From the NCBI GenBank assembly GCA_000149265.1, contig CH003301.1:824726-888725 (forward strand): a DNA stretch of 64,000 nt, given 5' to 3'. Both the position numbers and the translations under genes were made by a program. Below are positions 1 to 12,200 of this stretch, piece by piece. The notes beneath the pieces were generated by a model. The model saw only the letters and a list, made by a program, of their open reading frames with translations. It was not told where the DNA came from and did no database searches. Position 1 is the stretch's first letter. Each line of letters starts with the position of its first letter. Source of the DNA: Ciona savignyi. Taxonomy: Eukaryota > Chordata > Ascidiacea > Phlebobranchia > Cionidae.

Positions 1-3000
1 TTGGAAACCAATTCGATCTTGTTATGACGTTTACATTTGCCGTGGTTGATAAGCAAATCGTGTTTTAGAAAACGATCGCATTCCAAACCAATGTCTGGTG
101 CTTCGGCCGGACCGCCTAACAATTTGTGGTCTAAGTTACCAAGTTATTGATTTGTGCAGTTGCGCAGTATAAAGCAGGATCGGCGGGAGTTGGCACATAG
201 CTTGAGTTATGTCGTCTATCGACGACTCCTAATTAAAGTGCCACGGTGCACTTTACGATTATTGGCAATTGATTGTTGTACCACTTATTTTGCTGGTATA
301 GTTTTAGCCAATTCGCATTTGGACCCGTGCAAAGTGCATTTGGTGCAAGGCAAATATAAAGAAGCGTTGTACAGCTATCACAGGCCTCCTGAATCGGAAC
401 TGATCTGTAGATCCACCCGACCGCACACCCAAATCATACCATTCACGGCGCCCCGTTTCAAAACACGGTTCCACAACGCTTAATATCCAATTTAATCAGC
501 GAAGTTAATTTAGAAGTTCTTTCCCGGCACACTCCAGCGTTCACTTGGCCCTGAAGCGTGCGAGCACACCATGGGGGCAGTATTTGATCTGCAGGCAACC
601 ATGACGATAAACGTCGCATCGTATTTGAACATCAATAACATAAGACTTCTCTGACTTATAATGAAAAAGTAGCTATAAAAAGATCGGCGTGTGGATATAG
701 CTATATTTAAACTCGCGGCACCCATGGGTGCGGTGAATTACTCGAGCTTAGCATGGATAGCTGGGTGATAAATAATTGAATAATTGGATATTTCAGTTAG
801 GCCGGGGATCGCCCGTAACCCCACTCGAGGAGTAATAAGGCGACTTACTGCATTTACCCCGTCTTACCACGTGTTTATAGGACGCATTTCTAGCTTTTGT
901 TTTTTGCTGAAGCAGAAAATCTCACAGCAAATTCGATATTTAGAATTCTTGAGATTTATTTCATTGCCACCCCCCCGATGAATTGTTTGAATTTCTTGTG
1001 TTTGGCATCTTGCATTCTATCGTTATATAGGCAATTTACATTTTATTACTCGGATTGGAAGGAGTTGGCACTGAAAAGTATTTTGTTTTGAACAGTTTCC
1101 ATAATAATACTTCCTGTTACCTACAGTTTTCCATTCAAGTCATTCCGGACTCGGGAAACGCGAAATGGGCACTTAAAATTTTAACCAACGGCACGCATCA
1201 ATCATTTTCACGTACTGTTATTCTTAGCGATCATGCTATTGGAAATATTGACGTAAACGCGTATGGAGTCATCGTCGTTTACATACCGGCTCCATCCGCC
1301 GTACTGTCCCCGCCCAGCAAAAGTAGGAAACGGTGGGCTTCCGCTGTTTGGCCTACCACAAAAACCTTAACAGTGGCCGCGAGTGTGTGTGTCACAGCTG
1401 ATGTTTTTGGGCGCATTATTTTAGTCGTCTCTTCAAAAGGGTGTAATTCGCGAAATTACAAGAAGCAGTGACCGTGGCGATGCCCTGCTATTCAGCGCGC
1501 GAGAAACCCCAACTTTACCCGGTTACGCCTACTCTCGCTATGCACGCTATTCTCAAGGAATCCCAGCGGCTTCTCTGTTGGGAAATTGCAGATGCCACCT
1601 GCGGCACTTAAGCGTCAAAACGTACCTTGTTTTGATGTGGATGAAGTATCATCGCGTGATGTAGAGTTTTCGCCGCCCATGTAACTATTGCCGGAGATCA
1701 CAAATCGGTCGGCTTGTATTATTTTGGTGTCTGTTCCGCGGAACGCGCTTAATGGCAGGGTCGTAACATAACATAAAAGTTTGACAGCTATGGCATACGT
1801 GCTTAATATGACGCTGTAAGTTAAAACATGCCATGTACAAGTAGCTGTGTACGTCACGGAAAGTTTAAGTCGGTTCAAACACATAATTTCAAAGCATATT
1901 TTCTAGATTCTAACACGCAATCGAAAGTTAATAGCGATAAATTAAAACGACATATCACGCTCACATTATACGGTAAACGCCAACAACCGCATGTATACAT
2001 TTATATATAAATCAACTTTTAAACGGCTTATTTATGTTCTCTTTTTAAAAGGATTTTTTTCTAATACAATATATATTTTTTTATATACTTAAACTAATGA
2101 TATTAGACATTAGACATTTCGAGTTCACTCTGTTCAGTTAAATCCTTTTTATTCAGTCATGAACGAACACTAGCGGAATAAAGTACAAGCCATGGTTTGG
2201 CAAAATAATACAAAGATGTCTATCATGCCCGTTTACATTAAATCGATACACTCTTATACTTTCGGCTTCTTATGTTGCTTAATTTTAAACATTTTTCTTC
2301 TTAGCGGGAATCCACATTTAAATTTCGATTCCAAAATAGATTTTTCCGACCCGCAGGCGGGAATAGATCAGCACTGTAAGCGAGACTCGTAGATCCCTGA
2401 TCTGCACGATAAGTTCTAAATCGTGCATTACACGCCAACATTGACTTAGTGCTGCATTCATATAATGTAATGTGCATTAGCAGAAAGCACAAGTGTAATT
2501 TGATGTCAAATGGCTCGGTTTCCGAGAATCGGCCAATTTGATCTTTTATGCGGAAGTAGGCGAGGTCTAATATCGACCTCGGATCGATATTTTAGAGGAA
2601 CTTGTGACATGAATCACAGCGTTATTTATAGAAACTTTTGTGTTCTTTACCACAACACTTCGAGTGGTACAAACAAGTATCATAATGTTGCATTTGATCC
2701 TCAAACTGACCACACATCAAAATATCCTTATCGCATAATCTGTCACCGCGTTTACTAAGTGAACCAGAATCGTCGAGTGTACGACGACACCGGCTTCATG
2801 TGATTAATACATGGGAAGACACGGTTGGCACCATCTCAAGTGCCGGTTTCGTAACTACTGGAATGTGATAGAACGTTGATAGCCACCTCTGTAAATATCT
2901 AACTGAATATTTCTGCACACGACAAGCGACGTCGCTTCGGTGATAAGACACGAAATGATCTACTAAGGTCGAAGGTCTAACGCGGCCCTTATCATTACAG

Positions 3001-3145
3001 CCAAATGTAGACTTGGACCAACTCCCACAGCACGAATATAGTATTTAATTAAATCGTAATGGTTAATATTACATACCTCATGACTTGTTTAATATGTTTT
3101 AAAAATGTAATCAACCAATTTTATTAAATTTAACTCATTTTGCAG
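1..3145. other. No gene recognised; possible upstream intron
   Basis: Only short open frames of up to about 138 codons are present. None has recognisable domain content or a chain of splice sites. The first supported exon of the next gene begins at 3146 behind an acceptor, so this stretch is probably partly an intron of that gene, with its earlier exons either upstream of the window or too short to recognise. I see no tRNA, no clear repeat array and no mobile-element coding sequence here. Confidence 0.4.
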
Positions 3146-5759
3146 AAGAGTCCGCCGCTAAAGCCCTCGAAGACCTGAAACAACTGGTTATTTCACAAGA
3201 GCAAGTCCTTCATGACCAAAGGAAAAAAGTCGCTCATGCCGACGCGGATATTCAAAGAATTGAAGCTGATGTTCATCGGTGTAGAATTCGGGCTCATGGA
3301 AAGAATTATGTACAGGTGAGACAAGAGCGACATTGACACTTAAAAAATATGCCGATAGTTTATTAATTAGTTACTAATCACATAACTTTCGTAGGACACA
3401 TACCTTTCCGGAATGGGTGAATCGAATGACCCTAATAGCTGTGGCACGGTCGATCCCGCTTCCGGTGTTTCCCATCAGCGAATACCATCACTCCGGTCGC
3501 CGCAATGGGTAACCGAAACCAGAGACGTGGAGGCGCTCGCAAAGTACGTTGAGGCATGCGAGAAAGTGGTCGAGATGCAGATCAAGATCGAGGAGTACAA
3601 GCGAAAGTCGGAAATTGTTCTCCAGGAAATGCAAGACGAGGTGTGGAGAGCATCCAGCAACCCTAACGAGCAGCCGAATTCGCTCACAGCAGCAGCATCA
3701 GCTCTTGGACTTGTTTCTAATAAAAGTCCCGGTGATTCGAGCGATGAAGAATCGGAATCGCGTTTCGCGTCTTTGTCGGTCTCAACCGGGAAAGCTAAGA
3801 AAGGTATGCAAAGAGAAGTACCGTCAAACGCGCCTCGCTCTACATATAAAGATGGTCTTTCTACGGTGGAATCCACATTGGAGCTGGAAAAATCGAGAAC
3901 TGAACTTGAAGCAAATCTTTATCTCAGTTTGAGACTCTCGTCAGAACTGGAGGAAATGGAACATCGTGCCTTTATTTCACAAAGAAACATACAGGTAAAG
4001 TATTATATCAGTTCATTGGATTGAAGTTAAGTTTAGTTATTCAATAGAAATTATTTATATGAGAAATTTCCCTCTTTTAACATTATTCTAATTGAAACTT
4101 TTTTTTAGGTAAAAGGCGAAGCACTTCTTAATCTCGTAAGAGATCTTGCTGCCTCCCCTGATGGAATATCACCCGATATATGGGCAGAATACGGCGAACT
4201 ATTAACAGCTTACGACAACGAAATGTCGTTGCAGCGTTATCTTGCAGACTGCGCACAAGCAGACCCGAACAATACAACGTTAACAGAAGAACAATCGATG
4301 CAACAACTGCAAGCAAATGATTACGATCCTCTGTCGCCCACCACAACTGCACTTCATCACGCCTTGTCTCCCTGGCTATGGTGTGAGCATTGTATGATGG
4401 AATTGCAGAATCAAAAGAATGGAATTCAAACTCCACCGATATCCCCGCACTGGCTAAGTCACGGAGACGTTCCGACCAATTTCAGTGAACTTCCACTACC
4501 GTCTCCAACCCCAGCTATTGCAAACCCCCTACCGTCGCCAAATAGATCTGCAGCGTCAGTGACCCCATTGCTCCCTATGCCCCCAATCCCGGATTACCGC
4601 AGCGATTGCGAGTACGAGGAGCTGTCAGACACTGTTGATAACAACAACGCTACCTCGACCATAATCTCCACCGAGGATGCAATTCCAAGAGGAATTGTGC
4701 TCCGTCATCCTAACACCCGCCGCCCATCGCCACAAATAAGAGTGATCGACGCACCTTTCACTGCGGAAATGAAGGATTACCTTTCCGGTACCAGAAACAA
4801 CAACGCCAACAACACTGACGATTCGGGCAATGCCTCAGCCGGAAGTACTAGTAGTTTCGCCAGCAGCGACAGTGCAGACATGGGAAGCCGGAATAGTAGT
4901 TGCGATGGCGGAAGTCCACGGCCCCTCCCTTCCGTTGGAACAGAGAGCCAGGATTCGGCAGCCTCCTCCCCCGCATTCTTTTTCCGCAGTAATTTAAAAC
5001 GAGGAAGCTGGAGAACGAGGTTCGTCTTCCCTCCCCAGTTAAAGGTGACGCACGACGACCACTTGAAAACATCTCGCCAATCTCCTCGATCCCCTTCAAG
5101 ACCGAACCTTCTCAAGAACCGTCAAAACAATTCCAAACCAGCAATTCCTCCCAAACCAGGAATAATCGCATCCGCACCTGCGTCGCCAGCTGATCCAAGG
5201 GTGTTGGGGCTTAAAAAGGACGACCAGGAGAGATTAAACCAACAACAAAAGTTGATCCGACGCAACAGTGGAGGACGTCGAAGGCCTAACCAAGTTCTCT
5301 CGGAAAAACAACACTGCGAGATTTTCGGCAAACACAGAAACAGTTTTGGCAAAGGTCCACTTCCAAGTCCCCTTAGCGGCATCCTTAAAAAGCCAATTGT
5401 GTATAACTCACACTGCGATGTGCGACAATGTGAACCTGCAAAATGTAGCAAGTTACAAAACGGGGAGAGTAAAGGTAAAAGCGGGAAGCATTTTCCTTCC
5501 CCCACTAAACCTAACCTCGGCCGTGGGTGTTGCATCAGCTAACCACCGATCACCGGCGTCAGCGCCGTGCTCACCCTTCGTCACCGGCACACAACGAAAC
5601 TCGTCTTGGGGCATTCAACGTACACACATTCAACAAAAACCAGGTGGTGTGCGAAAACTGGAGAGCACTAGTACCTGTGATAACGATTCGGATACCGGCC
5701 GTAGTTCGTTGCACAGCACGGATTCGGACTATGTCATGTATTCGGTGACTCTAGTTTAG
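3146..5759 (+). CDS. Coiled-coil, Ser/Pro-rich protein with C-terminal PDZ-type ligand (5' partial)
   Basis: Four exons join in frame: 3146-3315, 3395-3994, 4109-5474 and 5539-5759, all with GT-AG borders, giving about 784 codons in the window. I do not recognise the family. The first exon encodes a heptad-like, charged helix (KALEDLKQL, QRKKVAHADADIQRIEADV). The second has two more helical stretches, around residues 100-130 and 210-250 of the visible part, separated by Ser-rich acidic linker. The third is mostly low complexity: Pro/Ser clusters such as LPSPTPA and KPAIPPKPG, the latter resembling an SH3 ligand, and Asn-rich tracts. The spliced C-terminus ends YSVTLV, a class I PDZ-ligand shape. 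If the last 64-nt intron is retained, the protein ends earlier in CCIS (see finding). A scaffold or adaptor at a membrane or junction is a guess from composition only. The true start codon is upstream and not identified. Confidence 0.72.
5475..5538 (+). other. Predicted 64-nt facultative intron with alternative C-termini
   Basis: The donor AAAG|GTAAAA and acceptor TGCATCAG flank a pyrimidine-rich tract with a CTAAC branch-like motif. Removing 64 nt shifts the frame exactly onto the downstream open frame that ends at 5759. Retaining it gives a stop at 5540-5542. Both products are open, so either could be the main form. Confidence 0.6.
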
Positions 5760-5781
5760 TATTAGCTTCACATTTTTTTTA

Positions 5782-5787
5782 AATAAA
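5782..5787 (+). terminator. Polyadenylation signal AATAAA
   Basis: AATAAA lies 23 bases after the TAG stop of the coiled-coil gene. A second AATAAA at 6245-6250 could serve a longer 3' UTR. Confidence 0.5.
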
Positions 5788-8700
5788 AGCTTTAATTTAA
5801 ATTTCATTTTTAATGTAAACTGCATTTCTTGCCCCAACGACATCCTGTGTATGTGATTACTTATTGCGAAATAATCTCTATTTTAATTCCAAACCTTAAA
5901 TAGTTTTATTGAATCATGATGGCAAGGGGTGGATCTCTATAAAGCCCGCAGTTCAAACGATTACCTCGCTCAGCTAAAGTTAATCTTGTTTTTGTATTAT
6001 TTTTGTCAATCATTTTCTTGTGTATTGCTGTGTATCATCAGCAAGTTTTGTTATATTTTCCAACGATGAGTGTTACTGTTGTCTTTCACATTTGTGCCGC
6101 TTTATTTGTTTTTAATTCTCCTTTCTTGTACATTATATAGGACAAAATCCTGTCCAGTTCCATTGCAGTTGTGGGAGGGCGTATGTATTTTGATTTACCC
6201 AGTGTAACGCCTAGCTTTATTTTTTAAATCGTCCACCGAATGATAATAAAACAAAGAAAATTTATTTGGTTTTGATTTGATAAACTCGGAAGAAATCATC
6301 CACGTTACGAAGATCGAATTCCATTATCAAGCATCTAATATAGGCAATTTAACCAGATCCATTTCCAATAAAATTACATTGGGAAATTAAGTTTGTCTCA
6401 AAACCACCAGTAAAAACTTATGGCAAAGCAAAAATATGTACCCATTTTAAAAATCAAGAAATGTGTACTTGTCTCATTTTCAAGGGAATATAAGAATGGA
6501 ACTGGATCTAAGATAAATCAACCTTGATCTAAACTTAGGGTGGGGGGCATTATTGTATCAGGTAGATGAGTCTACTAGCATTACCTTGTTTGGGTAATCT
6601 TAAAATTATGCGGTTTTATTTAGGCATAATTTGACGTAATCAGACTATTATTGTGATATATAAACAATAGTATCATTTCATAAACGCATATAATAAAGGT
6701 TCTCAAGTGATGTGGATAATAACAAGAATCTTTGCCGTTTTGTTGACCGGGCACCGACTTAAGTGGACTGCTACGTCACGGGGATATCGCGTCCAAAACC
6801 GATTTAGGAAAGCTCTTACAGGCTGCACGAACTAAATTCTATAAAAACGTAGGACCACACATGGTTGATTACCGATCCGCCAGTCTGTAGCCTTTGAATG
6901 CACTCATTGTGAGATAAGTTATATGGTATGATCAACAAATGGGAAGATTAACCGGTGTACTCTTCTTTCTGTGATCTCCGGTATAACTATAGTTAGATTA
7001 TAACCCCTTAAGCTCAGTCAGATATTAATTCGACACGAAAGATAAGAATGTCATACAAGAAGCCTATATTCCATAGGATTTACATCGGAAGGAAGCACTT
7101 TAACGCAATTTTATCACATGCTTGGGGCAATAAGAACATCGTAACCGTCATTTCATTGGAGAGTAAGGTTGTTAGAGAAAGTCAATCAATATTTTAAATG
7201 CAAAATTGTCATGAACCAGGTATAAGTTCGAGATAAGACAACATGTGACCTCAATGTAATTACGTGTTAGCATTGACGCAAAAGAACGGTGTTGATCCTT
7301 TAATCGTCTCGGATGGACGTTAACTTAATCGGGCGAATCAACGACGAAGCATAAAGGGACGAAAATCACTGTCTCGTGTTGCTGCCCGTTCCCAGTTCCC
7401 ATGACTCAATCCACCCGTTCTCAGATGGGTTGGGTTTCCAACATTAAGACCAGTTCGCACATACATGTAGAGCCGGATTAGAAATATGTAGCAATGTTTT
7501 ATACAAGGAATCACCGGAATCAAAATTTTTCTTGATTAAACTCAGTTTATTGTAGTACTCCCACGTCATATATTCTCTATCGCAACACAAATGCTCTTTG
7601 TTCCAGCCTAACTTGCCGACGGGATTGTGTTGTAATAGGATTATATTGCATTTAAGAGTTGCAAACTTTAACTCGAGGTAAACTGGTTAGGTGATCGGTC
7701 ATCTTAATCAGAAACGTAAACAGCAAAATCAATTCTCTTCACTTTGTTATTGATATCAAGAAAGCAAACACCTTTAACCAGCTGATCTACTGCGGACAGG
7801 GAAGCAGTAAAAAGATCACTGAATATTGCTGGCACACCAACAGGTACCAACTAATACACTTACTAAATTTATAGCAGGTTTTCAACTAAATAATTGCAGT
7901 TTAACATCTATATTTGTATATTAAAGAGGTGTTTGGTAACCGTGTTTAGCACCATTACAAACACTGTCTAATTAAATGGTTTAACTTTGTATCTATATTT
8001 AAAACTTCATTTAGGCTCTACATAGTAATGTGATATTATTTGCACGTGGGAGATGCAATGTATTTCCTAATTTTACATCGCACAATACAAGTGATTACGT
8101 ATACCATTTGACCTTGCGGCACCTCACTGGTCCGGACTGGGGTTATATAACACAGGCAATGACGTGGGTTCTCCCGGTGCGTTTCTATATTAAATTTCGC
8201 TTCGGGAATTCTTCTGAACAAACCAATTCTCAAAACTTATATAATGCAATTCCAGGCAATTCTTTTATTAATTTCCAACTGGTAGTCCTTCCGCAATTGC
8301 ACCTTAATTCTAGACCAATGTTTTGAAGGAGCGTATTTACAATGTCGACTAAAACAAATTAAATCGAATTCTCGAACAACGTTAAAGAATAATTTACAAA
8401 GAAAACGCAATAAAGCACAGCAAAAAATCAAACAAGTACGAGAGAGACTGCGAAAAAACATGCAACCGTATTATAATTTTAAAACATACCGAATATTCCC
8501 GCTTGTTGGGTACTAATTACTAAATAAATGAGATTTTCGGAACTAGGTGGAACGGGCATTGTTGACCACAGAAGGAAAAAAACCATACTATATTTGACAC
8601 ATGCACGTGTACAACTTAATTTTACAGAACTTTAGGGCCTGTGGTAATGGACGTCAGTCACAAAATACATAAATTTAAATCATTAAATTGAAGAGTGTAC

Positions 8701-9010
8701 AGAGTTATTTAAGCTTGTCTGTCATTAATAAATTCCAGAATACTCAAATAAGTTGGTACATTATTCAGGGGATTAACGAAGGAGTATAAGCCAATGTTTA
8801 CAGGGTTGCAAATTTAAACAAATTAATTGTATATGCTTCTGGTGTATTAAGCGGATACATACTAAGGCATCGACGTATAAGCAGGTAATTTATTTATTTA
8901 CAGTTTGTGGAAAGGTTTAATTGGAAAAGGTCAAGCAAGTTTGCCAGCTTTCTGGAGAAAGACAAAGAAAAGATGACAATGATGAGAAGGCAGAAAAGGA
9001 AGGCTGGAAA
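5788..9010. other. Intergenic region between convergent genes
   Basis: This stretch lies between the 3' end of the coiled-coil gene (+) and the 3' end of the MyBP-C gene (-). It holds 3' UTR candidates at both edges. TTTATT near 8890 reads as AATAAA on the minus strand and would suit the MyBP-C transcript. Open frames such as those around 7340-7520 and 8030-8460 show no domain signal and overlap on opposite strands, so I treat them as chance. Confidence 0.4.
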
Positions 9011-9219
9011 TCAACCTTGAGCTGAAAAAAAAAGAAGGTTGGTTTTAATTTGGTTGATACGAAAAATGCAGCGAAATTTCACTTTATTGTGGGTAACATT
9101 GTGTCAGAATAGTAATGGTATTAAGATAATTTAGAGAGCACGAGATTGCTGCTTCTCTGCTATTTTCCAATTACATTTCACCTTTTCATAACCTACTACA
9201 CCATTAAGAGTTACTTACA
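9011..9219 (-). other. MYBPC: Alternative last intron and stop of MYBPC
   Basis: The last C10 codons read straight to TAA at 9211-9213, giving a tail KELKCK. The same place contains a strong donor, T|GTAAGT at 9218. A strong acceptor of nine T then CAG lies at 9022-9024, followed in frame by a TGA at 9011-9013, giving KELKSQG. Both ends are plausible. Confidence 0.45.
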
Positions 9220-12200
9220 TTTTAATTCCTTAACAGTTACTTCGGCAGAACATGATGCCTCGCCTAGTTCATTAATGGCTGTCACTGTATAATTACCAGC
9301 GTCACCGGCCCGCGCTCTTCTAATTTCCAGTTGAACGATGCCTGTAATACATTTGATCATTTCAGGTGATGGTTTTTCTTACATGAATTTTATGTTGGGC
9401 CTTACTGAGAAGTCAATAGATAGTTAATGCAGGGTTTGACTTTTTATTTTAAACTACAAAAGTAATTTACAAACAAACTGTTGTAACAAAAGAATCAACA
9501 CCGATGAGATGATTTGTTTAATATACATTAGACACGACTTTACGTCATTTGATATCAAATTAAACCGTATATCAAAGAGCTAATATTCCACTTACCCATA
9601 GATTGCGTCATCTTATACTTGGGGTTGTCAATGATCTCAATTTTATTCTTGAACCACTTGATCTTAGGACGTGGGTTGCACTTCAAGGCACAGCTGAGCG
9701 TTCCATTGTAATTCTCCACAATTCTTCTTCCATTTAGTACTTGGGTGAACTCCGGCTTTATTCGGAAATCCATTGGGGCATAATCGGGCTTTTTGTACAC
9801 GGTTTCTGAGCAAACAAATAGTTTAACACGGCCCACTTATACCTCATGTAATGTTGTACAATGGCTTATAAATAAACTAACATCAGTGACGTGTTGTAAC
9901 TTACCAAAATCTGTGTGGTTTTATGGAAATTAGTTTAATCTTATTGGTGAGCTTAGTGCAAAAATATGAGTGAAACTGAGCTTACTTTCTTTAGGTATGT
10001 TGGCACTGTCTTTCGTTCCGTTTGGTTCGCCAGTTCCGACCTCGTTAAAGGCTCTCACTCGGAAGAAGTAGGTATTTCCGAGGACCAGATCACTCACTTG
10101 GCATTGTTTATGGCGGAGCTTGTCGTATACAACGTACCTGTACAAACAAAAACAGGGAATTGTTTTGCCAATGTCAACAAAAGCCTAACGGCTGCTCTCA
10201 TATGTCATGCTTGCGAGTTGAAATGGGATTGCAAAAACTAAGCTATTTCTGTTTGTATTACATGTAAATAACTAAATAGAAGTGAAAGTAAAACAATTCT
10301 TTTTGTTAGTAGACATAGAAAGAAAAAAATAATTTTCAGCTTCCATCTGCATTCAACGAGCACATAACAGAAATTATGCAAGGATTTCCTTAGGATTTAG
10401 CATCGGTTATCACATTTATCTCGTTCTGTTTCCAAAACATACAGTGTTTCTTATTGCGGCCAGCTTTAGGATTTACCTATCTTGATAACCTAGGACACGG
10501 AGCTTTATTGTGGCGAGTGCATATCCTGTTTCTCGTTTGTCAATCGCAAAATCGTGTAAAATTGTTCATACCGCGTTTAGGATAACGACCTAAACCTTCC
10601 GGCACTCTGTCATCATAAACTACTCGTCGGAGTCGACGACCTGGTGCCGAGAACGCTGGTGGTTAATCCACACTATCGTCCTAATGTCCTGCTGTTTTAA
10701 CACATAAACTCTGTTTGCAATTCTAATTACTATTCAGCAGATGTACATTTTTTCATCGACCGTGGCCAAAGTTTATATTTTTTAAATCTGTAAAATCATC
10801 ACATAATTCATACCGAAAAACTAGTAGATGTTGACGTTTATTCTCATAGCCGCCTTAGCTACGCAATGTCTAATTAAGGTATGTTAAGGTTAGGGTAATT
10901 GCCAGTGAAATCGATTAAACACAGTCGCGTGGAACTGGCAAACGCGGCTGTGGTGTAATTACGTAACATTACTAGAAACCGCATGCTGTAAACATGGCAG
11001 CTATGTGGCACACGCTCGTGCGAGGTTGAGGTAAAAGTAGCAACAAACAGTTGCGCCTATGTCATCAATCATGGACGTTCAGAAAGCGGCTAATTTTCAG
11101 CACTTTAATTACACCTTGTGAGGGTAACAGTGACATACCGTGTTATGTCGGTACATGGATTTGCAGGCGTTTAAACTAAGTGAAAGTTGTGTGGTATCCT
11201 TAAGACTGTTATATTTTACTGAAATACGTACACATTATCGCTTAAGTTGATTGATGGGTATTAGTTGGACTAGCCCAAATCGGACAGGTTGCGGTTTTAC
11301 AACGGAGCTTTGCCGTATCACAGGAACATACTTCTATATAATTCCAAGTTTAATACTTGAGAAAGGGCTACCTCGTGGGAGATAATGTCACACAATAACA
11401 AATGGGTCATTTATCTTTGGCTCGAAAACACATACGTCTCTGCGCCAAAAGAAAAACAAATGTATTTCTTCGACGTGATCTTTTTAAACATTATTTGAAA
11501 CGCAGATGAATCGGTTATTGTGAGTGTCCCAAGTACCATCGTTAATACAAGATTAGGTCAGTATCACACCTATTAATATCCATCATAATATCCATCGTTA
11601 CCTTTATCAACGGGATATGAACACATGCTCCCGTTTGCCAGGCGTGAGCACTTAATTTACTGTACACCACTAATTGAAACGTTGAATTACGTAGAAAACT
11701 CACGAAAACCAAAGTTTCCCGGGCGTGAGGTCACTTAAGCTCTTCCGGACACGTAGGAAGTAATAAATCACAAGAGATTTGGGGCGATCGCACACGTTCG
11801 ACTCTCCAAAACACAATGACAAAATACAATAAACAGGCCCTTCCTAGAAACAAACATTTGATATTGGCCGTCGGAAAAAGCCTCATTAGCGCAGCAGTCA
11901 ATGGGTCTGCTGGTGTTAAAAGGGCGGTTTACATTGTGTACGGCGAACACAGATTAACGCCGAAGCTTTGTACAACTACCTTCGGAGGAACTTATGGTAA
12001 CAGTATGTAGTTGTTGGCATCGCAAAATATGACCTCATGTCATTCAAGTTCAGAACCTGTTACATATCTTGTTATTTTTAAATGTCCTATGATTGATATC
12101 GAATCTAATAAAAACCCAAACTTGATGTTCAGAATAAACTTAACTATAGACGATAATCAACTTGGCCAAACATAAGACTGTCTTCGGGACGTCCAAGCTA

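Noticed and set aside
154..483. 109-codon open frame on the plus strand
   Set aside because: There is no domain-like pattern and no splice context, and its composition matches the surrounding non-coding sequence.
1055..1471. 138-codon open frame on the plus strand
   Set aside because: It is the longest frame in the first 3 kb but shows no recognisable family or conserved-looking motif. Kept as a chance frame.
4777..5535. Minus-strand frames of 83-137 codons opposite the coiled-coil gene
   Set aside because: They are antisense shadows of the real, low-complexity plus-strand exon.
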